A stretch of 64,000 bases of DNA from Bacteroides stercoris ATCC 43183 (GCF_025147325.1 NZ_CP102262.1:682001-746000), one strand, 5' to 3'. Counted from the first letter of the stretch, positions 52,540 to 61,642 are shown. Notes: generated from the letters alone by a model not told the origin. Made by a program: numbers and translations.

Positions 52540-55500
52540 ATGAAACAGTACAAAACCGTAAACAACCTGATTGGTTGGATTACCTTTATCATTGCAGCAA
52601 CGGTTTATTGCATGACTATTGAGCCGACTGCAAGTTTTTGGGACTGCCCGGAGTTCATTACCACCGGCTATAAGCTGGAAGTAGGACACCCGCCCGGTGC
52701 ACCGTTCTTTATGTTAGTAGCCAATCTGTTTTCTCAGTTTGCTTCCGATGCCTCTACCGTTGCCAAGATGGTGAACTACATGAGTGCACTGATGAGCGGC
52801 GCTTGTATCCTGTTCTTATTCTGGAGCATCACTCACCTGGTACGCAAACTGGTTATTACCGATGAAAACAACATCACCAAAGGACAACTGATTACTGTCA
52901 TGAGCAGCGGTCTGGTGGGTGCATTGGCATACACATTCAGTGATACGTTCTGGTTCAGCGCCGTAGAGGGTGAGGTGTATGCTTTCTCCTCACTGTTCAC
53001 GGCAGTAGTGTTCTGGCTGATATTGAAATGGGAAGATGTGGCGGACGAGCCGCATTCCGACCGCTGGCTGATTCTTATCGCCTATCTCACCGGATTGAGT
53101 ATCGGTGTTCACTTGCTGAACCTGCTCTGTCTTCCGGCTATCGTGCTGGTATACTACTATAAGAAAGTACCCAATGCCAACGCAAAAGGTTCGCTGTTAG
53201 CACTTCTCGCATCTATGGTGCTGGTAGCGGTTGTGCTGTACGGTATCGTTCCGGGCATCGTAAAAGTGGGCGGCTGGTTCGAGCTGTTCTTTGTCAACAC
53301 GCTCGGCATGTCTTTCAACAGCGGTGTCATCGTATATATCATCTTGCTGGCGGCTTGCCTCATCTGGGGTGTATACGAAAGCTACAATGAAAAGAGCAAG
53401 TCGCGTATGGCACTCTCGTTCATACTGACCATAGCCATGCTGGGTATTCCTTTCTATGGTCATGGCGGCAGTTCTGTCATTATCGGCATTATCGTTATCG
53501 CGCTGCTGTGGCTCTATCTCAAACCGGGCACGCAGGAGAAGATTAAGGAGAGATACCGCGTATCGGCACGCACACTGAACACATCACTGCTGTGCACCAT
53601 GATGATTGTTATCGGATATTCATCCTACGCGCTTATCGTAATCCGCTCCACCGCCAATACGCCGATGGACCAGAATTCTCCGGAAGATATCTTCACATTG
53701 GGCGAATACCTGGGACGCGAACAGTACGGTACACGCCCGCTGTTCTACGGTCCGGCTTACTCCTCACAGGTAGCCCTGGATGTAAAAGACGGATATTGCG
53801 AACCGCGCATCTCCTACAACGGAACCAAATACATCCGTAAGGAAAAGGCCACTGACGACGAGAAAGACAGCTACATCGAAATCCCCGGACGCATCGAATA
53901 CGAGTATGCGCAGAATATGCTCTTCCCCCGTATGTACAGCAGCGCTCATGCCAACCAATATAAGGCATGGCAGGACATCAAGGGATATGACGTACCCTAC
54001 GACAAATGCGGCGAAATGATTATGGTAACTATGCCTACGCAGTGGGAAAACATTAAGTTCTTCTTCTCCTACCAGCTCAACTGGATGTACTGGCGCTATT
54101 TCATGTGGAACTTCGCCGGACGCCAGAACGACTTGCAGGGTAGCGGAGAAATCGAACACGGCAACTGGATTACCGGCATCAAGTTTATCGACAATATGCT
54201 GGTAGGCAATCAGGACTTGCTGCCGAAAGAACTGAAAGAGAACAAGGGGCATAACGTATTCTACTGCCTGCCGTTGTTGCTCGGCATCATCGGTCTGTTG
54301 TGGCAGGCCTACCGCGGGCAGAAGGGTATCCAGCAGTTCTGGGTAGTGTTCTTCCTCTTCTTCATGACCGGTATAGCGATTGTGCTCTACCTGAACCAGA
54401 CACCGAGCCAGCCGCGCGAACGCGACTACGCATACGCAGGTTCGTTCTATGCTTTCGCCATCTGGATTGGTATGGGCGTGGCAGGCATTATCCGTCTGTT
54501 GCAGCATTATGCTAAGATGAAGGAACTTCCCGCCGCCGCTATCGTTTCAGTGGCCTGCCTTTTCGTTCCCATACAGATGGCAAGCCAGACGTGGGACGAC
54601 CATGACCGCAGCGGCCGTTATGTGGCACGCGATTTCGGGCAGAACTACCTGATGTCATTGCAGGAAACGGGTAATCCGATTATATACACCAACGGCGATA
54701 ACGATACCTTCCCCCTGTGGTACAACCAAGAAACGGAAGGCTTCCGTACCGACGCCCGTACCTGCAACCTCAGCTACCTGCAGACCGACTGGTACATCGA
54801 CCAGATGAAGCGTCCCGCCTACGACTCTCCCTCCCTGCCTATCACGTGGGACCGTATGGAGTATGTAGAAGGTACCAACGAATATGTTCCGGTACGTCCC
54901 GAATACAAGAAGAGCATCGATGCCCTGTATGCCGAAGCAGAGAAACAAGCCCTGAGCGGCAACACCGAAGCACTGGTAAACGTGAAGAAAGAATTCGGCG
55001 AAAATCCTTACGAACTCAAGAACATACTGAAATACTGGATACGCAGCAAGAACGAGGACCTGAAGATAATTCCTACCGACAGCATCGTGATGAAAGTGGA
55101 TAAGGAAGCCGTACGCCGCAGCGGAATGATGATACCGGGCGATTCCATCCCCGACTACATGCACATCTCGCTGAAAGGCAAACGCGCCCTCTACAAGAGT
55201 GAGCTGATGATGCTCGAAATGCTGACGGAAGCCAATTGGGAGCGTCCTATCTACATCGCAGTCAGCGTAGGGCCGGAGAACCAACTGAACATGGGCAACC
55301 ACTTCATTCAGGAGGGTCTCACCTACCGTTTCACTCCGTTCGATACCGACAAGCTGGGTGTGAAAATAGACAGCGAAAAGATGTACGACAACCTGATGCA
55401 CAAGTTCAAGTTCGGCGGCATCGACAAACCGGGCATCTACATTGATGAGAATGCCATGCGCATGTGTCACTCGCATCGCCGTATCTTCTCCCAGCTTGCA

Positions 55501-55905
55501 CAGCAGTTGATACGCGAAGGCAAGAAGGATAAGGCTAAAGCCGCACTGGACTATGCCGAGAAGATGATTCCCGCCTTCAACGTGCCATACGACTGGCAGA
55601 ACGGTGCCGTACAGATGGCCGAAGCATACTACCAGTTGGGCGATTCTACAAAAGCCGACGACATGATGAAAGCCCTTGCCGACAAAGCCGTGGAATACCT
55701 CACCTGGTATCTGAGCATGGACGACAACCGCTTCTCCATCTCTACCCGTGAATTTGAATATCACTGGGCAGTGCTCGATGCTGAAGTGAAGATTATGAAG
55801 AAATACAATTCCAAACTGGCAGAAATCTACGCTCCGAAGGTAGAAGAGTTGTACAACTTGTATGCGGAAAGATACGAAAGATTACAAAAAATGGAAAAAA
55901 AATAA
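52540..55905 (+). CDS. DUF2723 large membrane protein, possible GT-C-fold glycosyltransferase
   Basis: The 1121-residue product has an N-terminal membrane part with about 13 hydrophobic segments (residues 1-700). It opens with the family motif TIEPTASFWDCPEFITTGYKLEVGHPPGAPFFMLVANLFS. The Asp of WDCPEF and HPPGAP resemble the first-loop acidic motif of PMT/GT-C transferases. TPSQPRERDYAYAGSFYAFAIWIG marks a second conserved block. The soluble C-terminal part (about 700-1121) contains NGDNDTFPLWYNQE and a helical TPR-like end. Family members are annotated DUF2723; a role in cell-envelope or protein glycosylation is plausible but not shown. It is a single-gene unit under its own promoter. Confidence 0.85.
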   Translation: MKQYKTVNNLIGWITFIIAATVYCMTIEPTASFWDCPEFITTGYKLEVGHPPGAPFFMLVANLFSQFASDASTVAKMVNYMSALMSGACILFLFWSITHLVRKLVITDENNITKGQLITVMSSGLVGALAYTFSDTFWFSAVEGEVYAFSSLFTAVVFWLILKWEDVADEPHSDRWLILIAYLTGLSIGVHLLNLLCLPAIVLVYYYKKVPNANAKGSLLALLASMVLVAVVLYGIVPGIVKVGGWFELFFVNTLGMSFNSGVIVYIILLAACLIWGVYESYNEKSKSRMALSFILTIAMLGIPFYGHGGSSVIIGIIVIALLWLYLKPGTQEKIKERYRVSARTLNTSLLCTMMIVIGYSSYALIVIRSTANTPMDQNSPEDIFTLGEYLGREQYGTRPLFYGPAYSSQVALDVKDGYCEPRISYNGTKYIRKEKATDDEKDSYIEIPGRIEYEYAQNMLFPRMYSSAHANQYKAWQDIKGYDVPYDKCGEMIMVTMPTQWENIKFFFSYQLNWMYWRYFMWNFAGRQNDLQGSGEIEHGNWITGIKFIDNMLVGNQDLLPKELKENKGHNVFYCLPLLLGIIGLLWQAYRGQKGIQQFWVVFFLFFMTGIAIVLYLNQTPSQPRERDYAYAGSFYAFAIWIGMGVAGIIRLLQHYAKMKELPAAAIVSVACLFVPIQMASQTWDDHDRSGRYVARDFGQNYLMSLQETGNPIIYTNGDNDTFPLWYNQETEGFRTDARTCNLSYLQTDWYIDQMKRPAYDSPSLPITWDRMEYVEGTNEYVPVRPEYKKSIDALYAEAEKQALSGNTEALVNVKKEFGENPYELKNILKYWIRSKNEDLKIIPTDSIVMKVDKEAVRRSGMMIPGDSIPDYMHISLKGKRALYKSELMMLEMLTEANWERPIYIAVSVGPENQLNMGNHFIQEGLTYRFTPFDTDKLGVKIDSEKMYDNLMHKFKFGGIDKPGIYIDENAMRMCHSHRRIFSQLAQQLIREGKKDKAKAALDYAEKMIPAFNVPYDWQNGAVQMAEAYYQLGDSTKADDMMKALADKAVEYLTWYLSMDDNRFSISTREFEYHWAVLDAEVKIMKKYNSKLAEIYAPKVEELYNLYAERYERLQKMEKK

Positions 55906-55907
55906 TG

Positions 55908-56010
55908 CCGGTACACGGTAGCGAATGAGCGGATTACCGCAGGTACATCCTGCCGGTAAACCTGCCATTCGCCACCGGATGCCCAGCATCAGTCAATAAC
56001 CGTTAACCAC
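55908..56010. repeat. Structured repeat upstream of the polysaccharide deacetylase gene
   Basis: GCGAATG (55921-55927) pairs with CATTCGC (55966-55972), and GCAGGT (55939-55944) with ACCTGC (55960-55965), forming a nested hairpin. CCGGTA or CCGGAT-like cores fall at 55908, 55930, 55953 and 55975, 22 to 23 bases apart. It may be a degenerate member of the 22-base-period arrays. Confidence 0.45.
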
Positions 56011-56019
56011 CGATTAACC

Positions 56020-56634
56020 GTGTTTATAGAACAGCCACCCGAGTTTGTTCGTAAGTTATATCCCAGCGCCGTATGGCGAATGGACCCGGACGAGAGAGCC
56101 GTCTATCTGACTTTCGATGACGGACCTATCCCCGAAGTTACTCCGTGGGTACTCGACTTGCTTGACAAATACGACATAAAAGCCACCTTCTTTATGGTAG
56201 GTGACAATATCCGTAAGCACCCTGATGAATTCCAAATGGTTGTGGAGCGGGGACACCGCATCGGTAACCATACCTTCAACCATCTTAGGGGATTTGAATA
56301 CAACTTCAAAGATTATCTGGCAAATGCCGAGAAAGCCAACGAGGTAATGAAAACAGACCTGTTCCGCCCTCCGCACGGCCACATGGGATGGACGCAGTAC
56401 ATGATACTGAAACGCCGTTATAAGATAATAATGTGGGATTTGGTAACCCGTGACTACAGTAAGAAACTCCGCGGGCCTCAGGTGCTTGCCAACGTTATGA
56501 AATATGCGCGCAATGGCTCTATCATTACATTTCACGATTCCTTAAAGTCCTGGAACAACGGCAACCTGCAATATGCACTGCCACGGGCAATAGAATTTCT
56601 GAAAGAAGAGGGATACGAGTTCAGACTGTTATAG
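56020..56634 (+). CDS. Polysaccharide deacetylase (carbohydrate esterase 4 type)
   Basis: The 204-residue product starts with GTG. The N terminus MFIEQPPEFVRKLYPSAVWRMDPDERAVYLTFDDGPIPEVTP continues straight into the NodB domain, so this start is preferred over ATG 56077. Motif 1 is TFDDGP (metal Asp), motif 2 is HRIGNHTFNH (metal histidines), motif 3 is LFRPPHGHMGW and motif 5 is IITFHDS. There is no signal peptide, so it may act in the cytoplasm or be unconventionally placed. The substrate (peptidoglycan, chitin-like or lipid-linked GlcNAc) is not visible. Confidence 0.88.
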   Translation: MFIEQPPEFVRKLYPSAVWRMDPDERAVYLTFDDGPIPEVTPWVLDLLDKYDIKATFFMVGDNIRKHPDEFQMVVERGHRIGNHTFNHLRGFEYNFKDYLANAEKANEVMKTDLFRPPHGHMGWTQYMILKRRYKIIMWDLVTRDYSKKLRGPQVLANVMKYARNGSIITFHDSLKSWNNGNLQYALPRAIEFLKEEGYEFRLL

Positions 56635-56715
56635 AATTATAGAGTTATAAAGTTGAGAGTTGAAAGTTTTCATGCAGCACAATTGCGCAGCCTGACTTTC
56701 AACTCTCAATGTTTT
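56635..56715 (+). terminator. Hairpin built of 7-base-period repeats between convergent genes
   Basis: TTGAGAGTTGAAAGT (56653-56667) and ACTTTCAACTCTCAA (56695-56709) are perfect reverse complements; a T tract follows at 56712-56716. AGTT recurs at 56643, 56651, 56658 and 56665, so the stem is itself made of heptads. It should end the deacetylase transcript and may act on the convergent operon too. Confidence 0.7.
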
Positions 56716-57947
56716 TAGTTTACTTTTACCGTCAGCGGATTACGCACTTTTTGGGCGAAATCAGCCATATACCGGTTCCAGGCATCGGCAGTCTTGATAT
56801 CTGCCTTATCCCATGCAAATCCCCAATAATATACATATTCCGAACCCGGTTCGTAGTCGCTTACAGCAAGTACATGGCCATCGGCATTGTTACGTTCTTT
56901 CTTTTCCTTCTCGGAGAAAAGTACGGTTTTCGCATCTTTGACAACAGCGGGAACCGCAGCACCCATAAAGATTTTACCGTTATCGGGACCGGTCGTAGGG
57001 TCTACATAAGTAATGTAACCGTTAGCAGCATCGGCAACGACAGCTCCATCGGGTTCATGCAATACGATGCCTGCAACGATAGGCAATGTTTCTTTCAAAT
57101 TGCTGTACGACACGGCAGTCTTGTTCAAATGTGAGCCTGCATCAAGTGTAATCAGACGCGTTTCTACCACGGTCGAATCTCCCTTTACAGTCAGCGGAGT
57201 AAACTCCAGCTTCACCGTAAAGCGTAACGGGCCGTTATCCAAAATCTCCTGGTTCTTATAGCACCACGGATAGATAATCGTATCGTTTACCATCAGCGCG
57301 GCTACACCGGCTCCCAATGTAGGGCCTACTGCATAACAGTCCATCCCGTAACCGTGGTCGATGTGATAAGAACGCTCGCGGCTTAACTCGGCAGCAGCCT
57401 TCGGATCGGTCTTTTTCAGTTCGGCAATCTTGGCAAGCGTTTCCTTGTCCAGTTCTTTGGCGTACATGGCCTCCAGTATCGGTTCGGTAGTGTTGTACTT
57501 CGTAAACAGGTCATAACCGAAACCACGCTCTCCTTTAGCCTGCAAAGCAGGACCGTAAGCGCGGAAAGCCACCAAATCATTCTCCCAAGCCATATCATCC
57601 ATACGTTCGGGATAGCATCTGCCGCAGGCCTTTACATCAAAAGCCTCAGGCGTACCGGTTTGTATGGTGTACGTAGCGGTGCCGCCAGCAGCTATCGCAG
57701 CCGGGAATATAACCTTGCCGTCGTACGTAATCTGATAAGGCACTTGCTGCCCGTCGGCATTCAATACTACAATCTGTGCCGTGTCCGCCAAGCCCAGGCG
57801 GTCTGTAACAGTTTCCATAGACACCTCTACCATTTCATTGGAGCGCTCCATGGCCAACGGATTGGTTACCGTAACGGTCACCGTCCTGCTGTCGTTGCAA
57901 GCGAAGCAAAACAAGGCCGTCATACCTAATAAAAGAAGTTTCTTCAT
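56715..57947 (-). CDS. DUF4861-family lipoprotein of the kdu operon
   Basis: The 410-residue product has a lipoprotein signal (MKKLLLLGMTALFCFAC). The mature protein begins with TVTVTVTNPLAMERSNEMVEVSME and contains ERMDDMAWENDLVAFRAYGPALQ and HIDHGYGMDCYAVGPTLGAGVAALM. These are features of the DUF4861 family seen in uronic-acid utilisation loci. It is the third gene of kduI-kduD-DUF4861, so it probably binds or processes a uronate-containing sugar at the membrane. The reaction is unknown. The full length is present. Confidence 0.8.
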   Translation of the reverse strand: MKKLLLLGMTALFCFACNDSRTVTVTVTNPLAMERSNEMVEVSMETVTDRLGLADTAQIVVLNADGQQVPYQITYDGKVIFPAAIAAGGTATYTIQTGTPEAFDVKACGRCYPERMDDMAWENDLVAFRAYGPALQAKGERGFGYDLFTKYNTTEPILEAMYAKELDKETLAKIAELKKTDPKAAAELSRERSYHIDHGYGMDCYAVGPTLGAGVAALMVNDTIIYPWCYKNQEILDNGPLRFTVKLEFTPLTVKGDSTVVETRLITLDAGSHLNKTAVSYSNLKETLPIVAGIVLHEPDGAVVADAANGYITYVDPTTGPDNGKIFMGAAVPAVVKDAKTVLFSEKEKKERNNADGHVLAVSDYEPGSEYVYYWGFAWDKADIKTADAWNRYMADFAQKVRNPLTVKVN

Positions 57948-58090
57948 AGTGAATAAATAATGTGATAAAGTGGTAATGTAACAGGATGGTAATGCGATAA
58001 TGCAGCAGGTGATGAAGCAACCTTATTATAAAAAATAAGGCGGTAAAGCAATATCCTCTATCACTTACCGCCTCACTACCTTATTACCTG
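57948..58090 (-). repeat. Gap with 7-base-rhythm repeats and a hairpin after kduD
   Basis: GGCGGTAA (58039-58046) pairs with TTACCGCC (58065-58072), and AATAAGG (58034-58040) can pair with CCTTATT (58079-58085). Read on the minus strand the stem is followed by TTATTTTTT, a terminator-like end after kduD. Either side shows a loose 7-base rhythm (GGTAATG, GTGATAA and related words). The hairpin may reduce transcription into the DUF4861 gene. Confidence 0.5.
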
Positions 58091-58894
58091 TTATTTCGGT
58101 TGTTTTCCGATGTAAGCCAAGATACCGCCGTCAACGTACAGAATATGTCCGTTCACTGCGTTGGAAGCCTCAGATGCCAAGAACACAGCAGGACCTGTGA
58201 GTTCTTGCGGATCCAACCAACGACCGGCCGGAGTCTTAGCGCAAATGAATGAATCGAACGGGTGACGGCTGCCGTCAGCTTGTTTTTCACGCAACGGAGC
58301 AGTCTGCGGAGTAGCGATGTAACCCGGGCCGATACCATTACATTGGATGTTGTATCCACCGTATTCGGAGCAGATGTTACGAGTCAGCATCTTCAAACCA
58401 CCCTTAGCGGCAGCGTATGCAGATACAGTCTCACGACCCAGTTCGGACATCATGGAGCAGATGTTGATGATCTTACCGTGACCCTTCTTCATCATTGCAG
58501 GCAGAACAGCCTTAGAAACGATGAACGGAGCATTCAGGTCGATGTCGATAACGCGACGGAAATCGGCAGCTTCCATTTCGTGCATAGGGATACGGCGGAT
58601 GATACCTGCGTTGTTAACCAGAATATCAACAGAGCCCACTTCTTTTTCGATAGTAGCCACCATAGCCTGAACAGCCGGTTCATCGGTTACGTCGCATACA
58701 TAACCATGTGCCTTGATACCCTTTTCGGCATAAGCAGCCATACCTTTGTCTACCAGCTCCTGGTTGATGTCGTTGAAACAGATTTTCGCACCTTGTTCTG
58801 CAAAAGCCGAAGCAATGGCAAAACCGATACCGTAAGAAGCACCTGTTACGAGGGCTACTTTACCTTCCAGAGAAAAATTCAAATACTGATTCAT
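58091..58894 (-). CDS. kduD: 2-keto-3-deoxy-gluconate/5-ketouronate oxidoreductase KduD (SDR family)
   Basis: KduD reduces 3-deoxy-D-glycero-2,5-hexodiulosonate to 2-keto-3-deoxygluconate with NAD(P)H. The 267-residue short-chain dehydrogenase has the cofactor motif VTGASYGIGFAIASAFAEQG, NNAGIIRR, the catalytic Ser in INICSMMSELG and the Tyr/Lys pair in SAYAAAKGGLKML. Annotation as gluconate 5-dehydrogenase is an alternative. I prefer KduD because kduI lies directly upstream. Gap to kduI is 33 bases. Confidence 0.88.
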   Translation of the reverse strand: MNQYLNFSLEGKVALVTGASYGIGFAIASAFAEQGAKICFNDINQELVDKGMAAYAEKGIKAHGYVCDVTDEPAVQAMVATIEKEVGSVDILVNNAGIIRRIPMHEMEAADFRRVIDIDLNAPFIVSKAVLPAMMKKGHGKIINICSMMSELGRETVSAYAAAKGGLKMLTRNICSEYGGYNIQCNGIGPGYIATPQTAPLREKQADGSRHPFDSFICAKTPAGRWLDPQELTGPAVFLASEASNAVNGHILYVDGGILAYIGKQPK

Positions 58895-58927
58895 GATGTT
58901 TATTTATTTTAGGTTGAAAAAATAGTG

Positions 58928-59770
58928 TTATTTCAAATCGGTAATCAAGGAGAAATCCTGGTCGCCGTAATCCAGATTCTCGCCGCCCATCCCCCATATA
59001 AAGGTATAATTGTGCGTAGCTGCGGCAGAGTGGATAGACCATTCGGGAGAAAGGACAGCCTGGTCGCCCTTCATCCACACATGGCGGGTTTCGTCCACCT
59101 CGCCCATAAAGTGGCAGATAGCATGGTCTTCCGGAATCTCAAAGTAAAAATAAGCTTCCATACGGCGGCTGTGGACGTGTGCCGGCATTGTATTCCACAC
59201 ACTGCCCGGAGCAAGTTCCGTCATGCCCATTTGCAATTGGCAGGTCGGCAGCACCTGATTTACCAGCATCTTGTTGATATTACGGTGGTTGGAGCCTTCC
59301 AAAGAACCCATCTCAGCCACTACCGCATCTCTCTTCGTCACTTTCTTGTCGGGATAGTTGCGATGAGCCGTTACGGAATTAAAATAGAACTTGGCCGGAT
59401 GAGCCTCGTCCTTGCTCTCAAAAGTAACTTCACGGTCGCCCGAACCCAGGTAGAGGGCTTCTTTATAATCCATTTCAAACACAGCGTCGCCGGCTCTGAC
59501 CACGCCCGGTCCGCCTACATTGAAAATACCCATCTCGCGGCGGGTCAGGAAATAAGGGGCTTTCAACGGGTCGATAGCCTCCAGTTGCAACACCTCACCC
59601 ACCGGCATGGCACCACCTACCACCATACGGTCGTACATGGAATATACCATATTCACTTCATTCGGGGAGAATACTTTCTCTATAAGGAAATCACGACGAA
59701 TTCTTTTCGTATCATAACTTTTCGCATCTTCCGGATGCGCAGCGTAGCGGATCTCATAGTTCGTTCTCAT
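58928..59770 (-). CDS. kduI: 5-dehydro-4-deoxy-D-glucuronate isomerase
   Basis: KduI isomerises 5-keto-4-deoxyuronate, formed from unsaturated uronic acids, to 3-deoxy-D-glycero-2,5-hexodiulosonate. The 280-residue cupin protein has the zinc site in PAHVHSRRMEAYFYFE and the later IHSAAATHNYTFIWGMGGEN. LTRREMGIFNVGGPG and FNSVTAHRNYPDKK are also family hallmarks. It is first in kduI-kduD-DUF4861. It would serve the products of the PL8 lyase encoded 50 kb away, as well as pectin or heparin products from elsewhere. Confidence 0.95.
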   Translation of the reverse strand: MRTNYEIRYAAHPEDAKSYDTKRIRRDFLIEKVFSPNEVNMVYSMYDRMVVGGAMPVGEVLQLEAIDPLKAPYFLTRREMGIFNVGGPGVVRAGDAVFEMDYKEALYLGSGDREVTFESKDEAHPAKFYFNSVTAHRNYPDKKVTKRDAVVAEMGSLEGSNHRNINKMLVNQVLPTCQLQMGMTELAPGSVWNTMPAHVHSRRMEAYFYFEIPEDHAICHFMGEVDETRHVWMKGDQAVLSPEWSIHSAAATHNYTFIWGMGGENLDYGDQDFSLITDLK

Positions 59771-59837
59771 GATTATATTACCTTTCTTTAATTTTCAAAA
59801 TTAACAGCCAGCGGTACGTCGTTTACGTACACGATTG

Positions 59838-59845
59838 CAAATGTA
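59838..59845 (-). promoter_or_regulatory. -7 promoter element of the kdu operon
   Basis: On the minus strand this reads TACATTTG, 68 bases before the kduI start codon. A leader of about 60 bases follows. Confidence 0.55.
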
Positions 59846-59980
59846 GCAAAAGAAAACGGCAAAACATTGCTTTTTTGTCCTAATTATCTATCAATATTGT
59901 ACAAAGAAAGGAAAAATCATCAGAAATGTCCTAATATTGAATGAATAAATCAAAAGAAAAAATAAAAGAGAATCCTATAG

Positions 59981-60068
59981 TTGCCAACCGTGCCATCTAT
60001 ATGGCAAACCCGTGCCATATAATAGACAAAGTTGTGCCACTATATTGGCACAACTCATATACTAATGA
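59981..60068. repeat. Regular 22-base-period array between kduI and tRNA-Gln
   Basis: Four units start at 59981, 60003, 60025 and 60047. GTGCCA occurs at the same position in three units (59990, 60012 and 60034), exactly 22 bases apart. CCGTGCCAT is identical in the first two. GTTGTGCCA (60031-60039) pairs with TGGCACAAC (60046-60054), and TGCCAT with ATGGCA inside the first two units. The array ends at the tRNA-Gln terminator. The stretch 59846-59980 before it is A-rich with nothing recognisable. Confidence 0.8.
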
Positions 60069-60106
60069 AAAAAGCTCCGACAATCATCGACTGTCGGAGC
60101 TTTTTT
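60068..60106 (-). terminator. Terminator of tRNA-Gln
   Basis: GCTCCGACA (60074-60082) and TGTCGGAGC (60092-60100) form a perfect stem. It is flanked by A6 on the left and T6 on the right, so it can work on either strand; here it follows the minus-strand tRNA. Confidence 0.85.
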
Positions 60107-60108
60107 CG

Positions 60109-60179
60109 TTGGACTACCAAGATTCGAACTTGGACAAACAGAACCAAAACCTGTTGTGCTACCATTACACCATAGTCCA
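60109..60179 (-). tRNA. tRNA-Gln (anticodon TTG)
   Basis: On the minus strand the acceptor TGGACTA pairs perfectly with TAGTCCA. The anticodon loop TTTTGGT carries TTG (plus 60145-60147), and the T arm has AGTTCGAAT. A discriminator follows at 60109 and CCA is not encoded. The T-start of the acceptor is usual for glutamine tRNAs. Confidence 0.95.
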
Positions 60180-60209
60180 AACATATGCGCTTTCTGTTAA
60201 AAAGCGGTG

Positions 60210-60217
60210 CAAAGATA
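60210..60217 (-). promoter_or_regulatory. -7 promoter element of tRNA-Gln
   Basis: On the minus strand this reads TATCTTTG, 30 bases upstream of the tRNA 5' end. Confidence 0.65.
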
Positions 60218-60222
60218 GAAGT

Positions 60223-60259
60223 ATGTCCCGAAATATGCAAATATTTCGGGACATTTTTT
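60223..60259. terminator. Strong hairpin between tyrS and tRNA-Gln
   Basis: Fourteen-base perfect arms (60223-60236 and 60241-60254) enclose a GCAA tetraloop, with six T on the plus strand. It is placed to end tyrS transcription on the minus strand, but its T tract faces the other way. Confidence 0.65.
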
Positions 60260-60271
60260 CATATCCCTATA

Positions 60272-61564
60272 TTATTTTGCAATAATCAGATAATAGTTCT
60301 TCTTGCCGCGTTGCACCAGCAGATACTTGTCATCCAATAAATCAGCAGTTGTAACAACCTGATCGAAAGCAGCCAGTTTTTCTTTGTTCAAAGAGACGCC
60401 GCCGCCCTGCACCAGCTTGCGCATTTCGCCTTTCGATGCAAATACAGCCGCATTGTCTACGAACAGATCAACTGCCTTTACACCGGCAGCCAGCGCATCA
60501 CGGGATACCTCAAACTGAGGAACACCCTCAAACACTGCCAGCAAAGTATCTTCGTCCAGCTTTTTCAACGCCTCCGATGTGGCATTGCCGAAAAGAATGT
60601 TGGACGCATCGACAGCCGCGTTGTAGTCCTCTTCGGAGTGTACCATAATGGTGACTTCCTTGGCCAGACGCTTCTGCAGGACACGCAAGTGCGGAGCTGC
60701 TTCGTGCTCGGCCGTCAGAGCCTCGATTTCTTCCCTGGACAAAGAAGTGAATATCTTGATGTAGCGGGCTGCATCGGCATCGCTTACGTTCAGCCAGAAC
60801 TGGTAGAACTTATAAGGAGATGTATAGCGGGGATCGAGCCATATATTGCCGGATTCCGTCTTACCGAATTTACCGCCGTCCGCCTTTGTAATCAGAGGGC
60901 TTGTCAGGGCAAATACCTCACCGCCATTGGTACGGCGAATCAGTTCGGCTCCCGTGGTGATGTTACCCCACTGGTCCGAGCCGCCCATTTGCAGCTTGCA
61001 ACCTTTGGTTTCGTACAGATGCAGGAAATCGTAGCCTTGCAGCAACTGATAAGTGAATTCTGTGAAAGAAAGACCGTCGCGGGCTTCACCGTTCAGACGC
61101 TTCTTCACCGAATCCTTAGCCATCATATAGTTTACGGTGATATGCTTGCCTACTTCACGGGCAAAATCAAGGAAACTGAAGTCCTTCATCCAATCGTAGT
61201 TGTTCACCAACTCCGCACGGTTAGGGGCATCCGAATCAAAATCCAAAAACTTGCTCAACTGCTTCTTCATGCCTGCCATATTGCGCTGCAATGTTTCTTC
61301 AGTGAGCAGATTGCGTTCCGCCGACTTACCGGAAGGGTCGCCAATCATACCCGTAGCACCGCCTATCAGTGCCAACGGCTTATGGCCGCAACGCTGGAAG
61401 TGACGCAATATCATCACACTGCAAAGGTGTCCGATGTGCAGGGAGTCTGCCGTAGGGTCGAAACCGATATATGCAGTCACCTGTTCCTTTGCCAGCAGTT
61501 CTTCCGTACCCGGCATCATATCGTGGAGCATGCCACGCCATTTTAATTCTTCTACAAAATTCAT
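60272..61564 (-). CDS. tyrS: Tyrosyl-tRNA synthetase
   Basis: TyrRS charges tRNA-Tyr. The 430-residue class I synthetase has [15 protein letters not shown], with the HIGH motif at residues 43-46. The tyrosine-binding [13 protein letters not shown] and [10 protein letters not shown] follow, and the KMSKS-equivalent GKFGKTES sits near residue 230. A C-terminal S4-like RNA-binding domain is at about residues 365-430. It has its own promoter and precedes tRNA-Gln on the same strand. Confidence 0.97.
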   Translation of the reverse strand: MNFVEELKWRGMLHDMMPGTEELLAKEQVTAYIGFDPTADSLHIGHLCSVMILRHFQRCGHKPLALIGGATGMIGDPSGKSAERNLLTEETLQRNMAGMKKQLSKFLDFDSDAPNRAELVNNYDWMKDFSFLDFAREVGKHITVNYMMAKDSVKKRLNGEARDGLSFTEFTYQLLQGYDFLHLYETKGCKLQMGGSDQWGNITTGAELIRRTNGGEVFALTSPLITKADGGKFGKTESGNIWLDPRYTSPYKFYQFWLNVSDADAARYIKIFTSLSREEIEALTAEHEAAPHLRVLQKRLAKEVTIMVHSEEDYNAAVDASNILFGNATSEALKKLDEDTLLAVFEGVPQFEVSRDALAAGVKAVDLFVDNAAVFASKGEMRKLVQGGGVSLNKEKLAAFDQVVTTADLLDDKYLLVQRGKKNYYLIIAK

Positions 61565-61608
61565 CGAATGATTAACTATTAATTATTTGATTTATACTTT
61601 GTCTGCGA

Positions 61609-61616
61609 CAAAAGTA
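61609..61616 (-). promoter_or_regulatory. -7 promoter element of tyrS
   Basis: On the minus strand this reads TACTTTTG, 45 bases before the tyrS start. Confidence 0.6.
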
Positions 61617-61642
61617 CGACTCTTTATCCGAACAAACAACTC

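Noticed and set aside
59981..60068. CRISPR array
   Set aside because: The units have no constant repeat alternating with unique spacers; the 22-base units are contiguous and all degenerate, and no cas gene is present.
59941..60285. Plus-strand 114-codon frame across the 22-base array and tRNA-Gln
   Set aside because: It crosses a repeat array, a terminator and a tRNA antisense, with no family signature.
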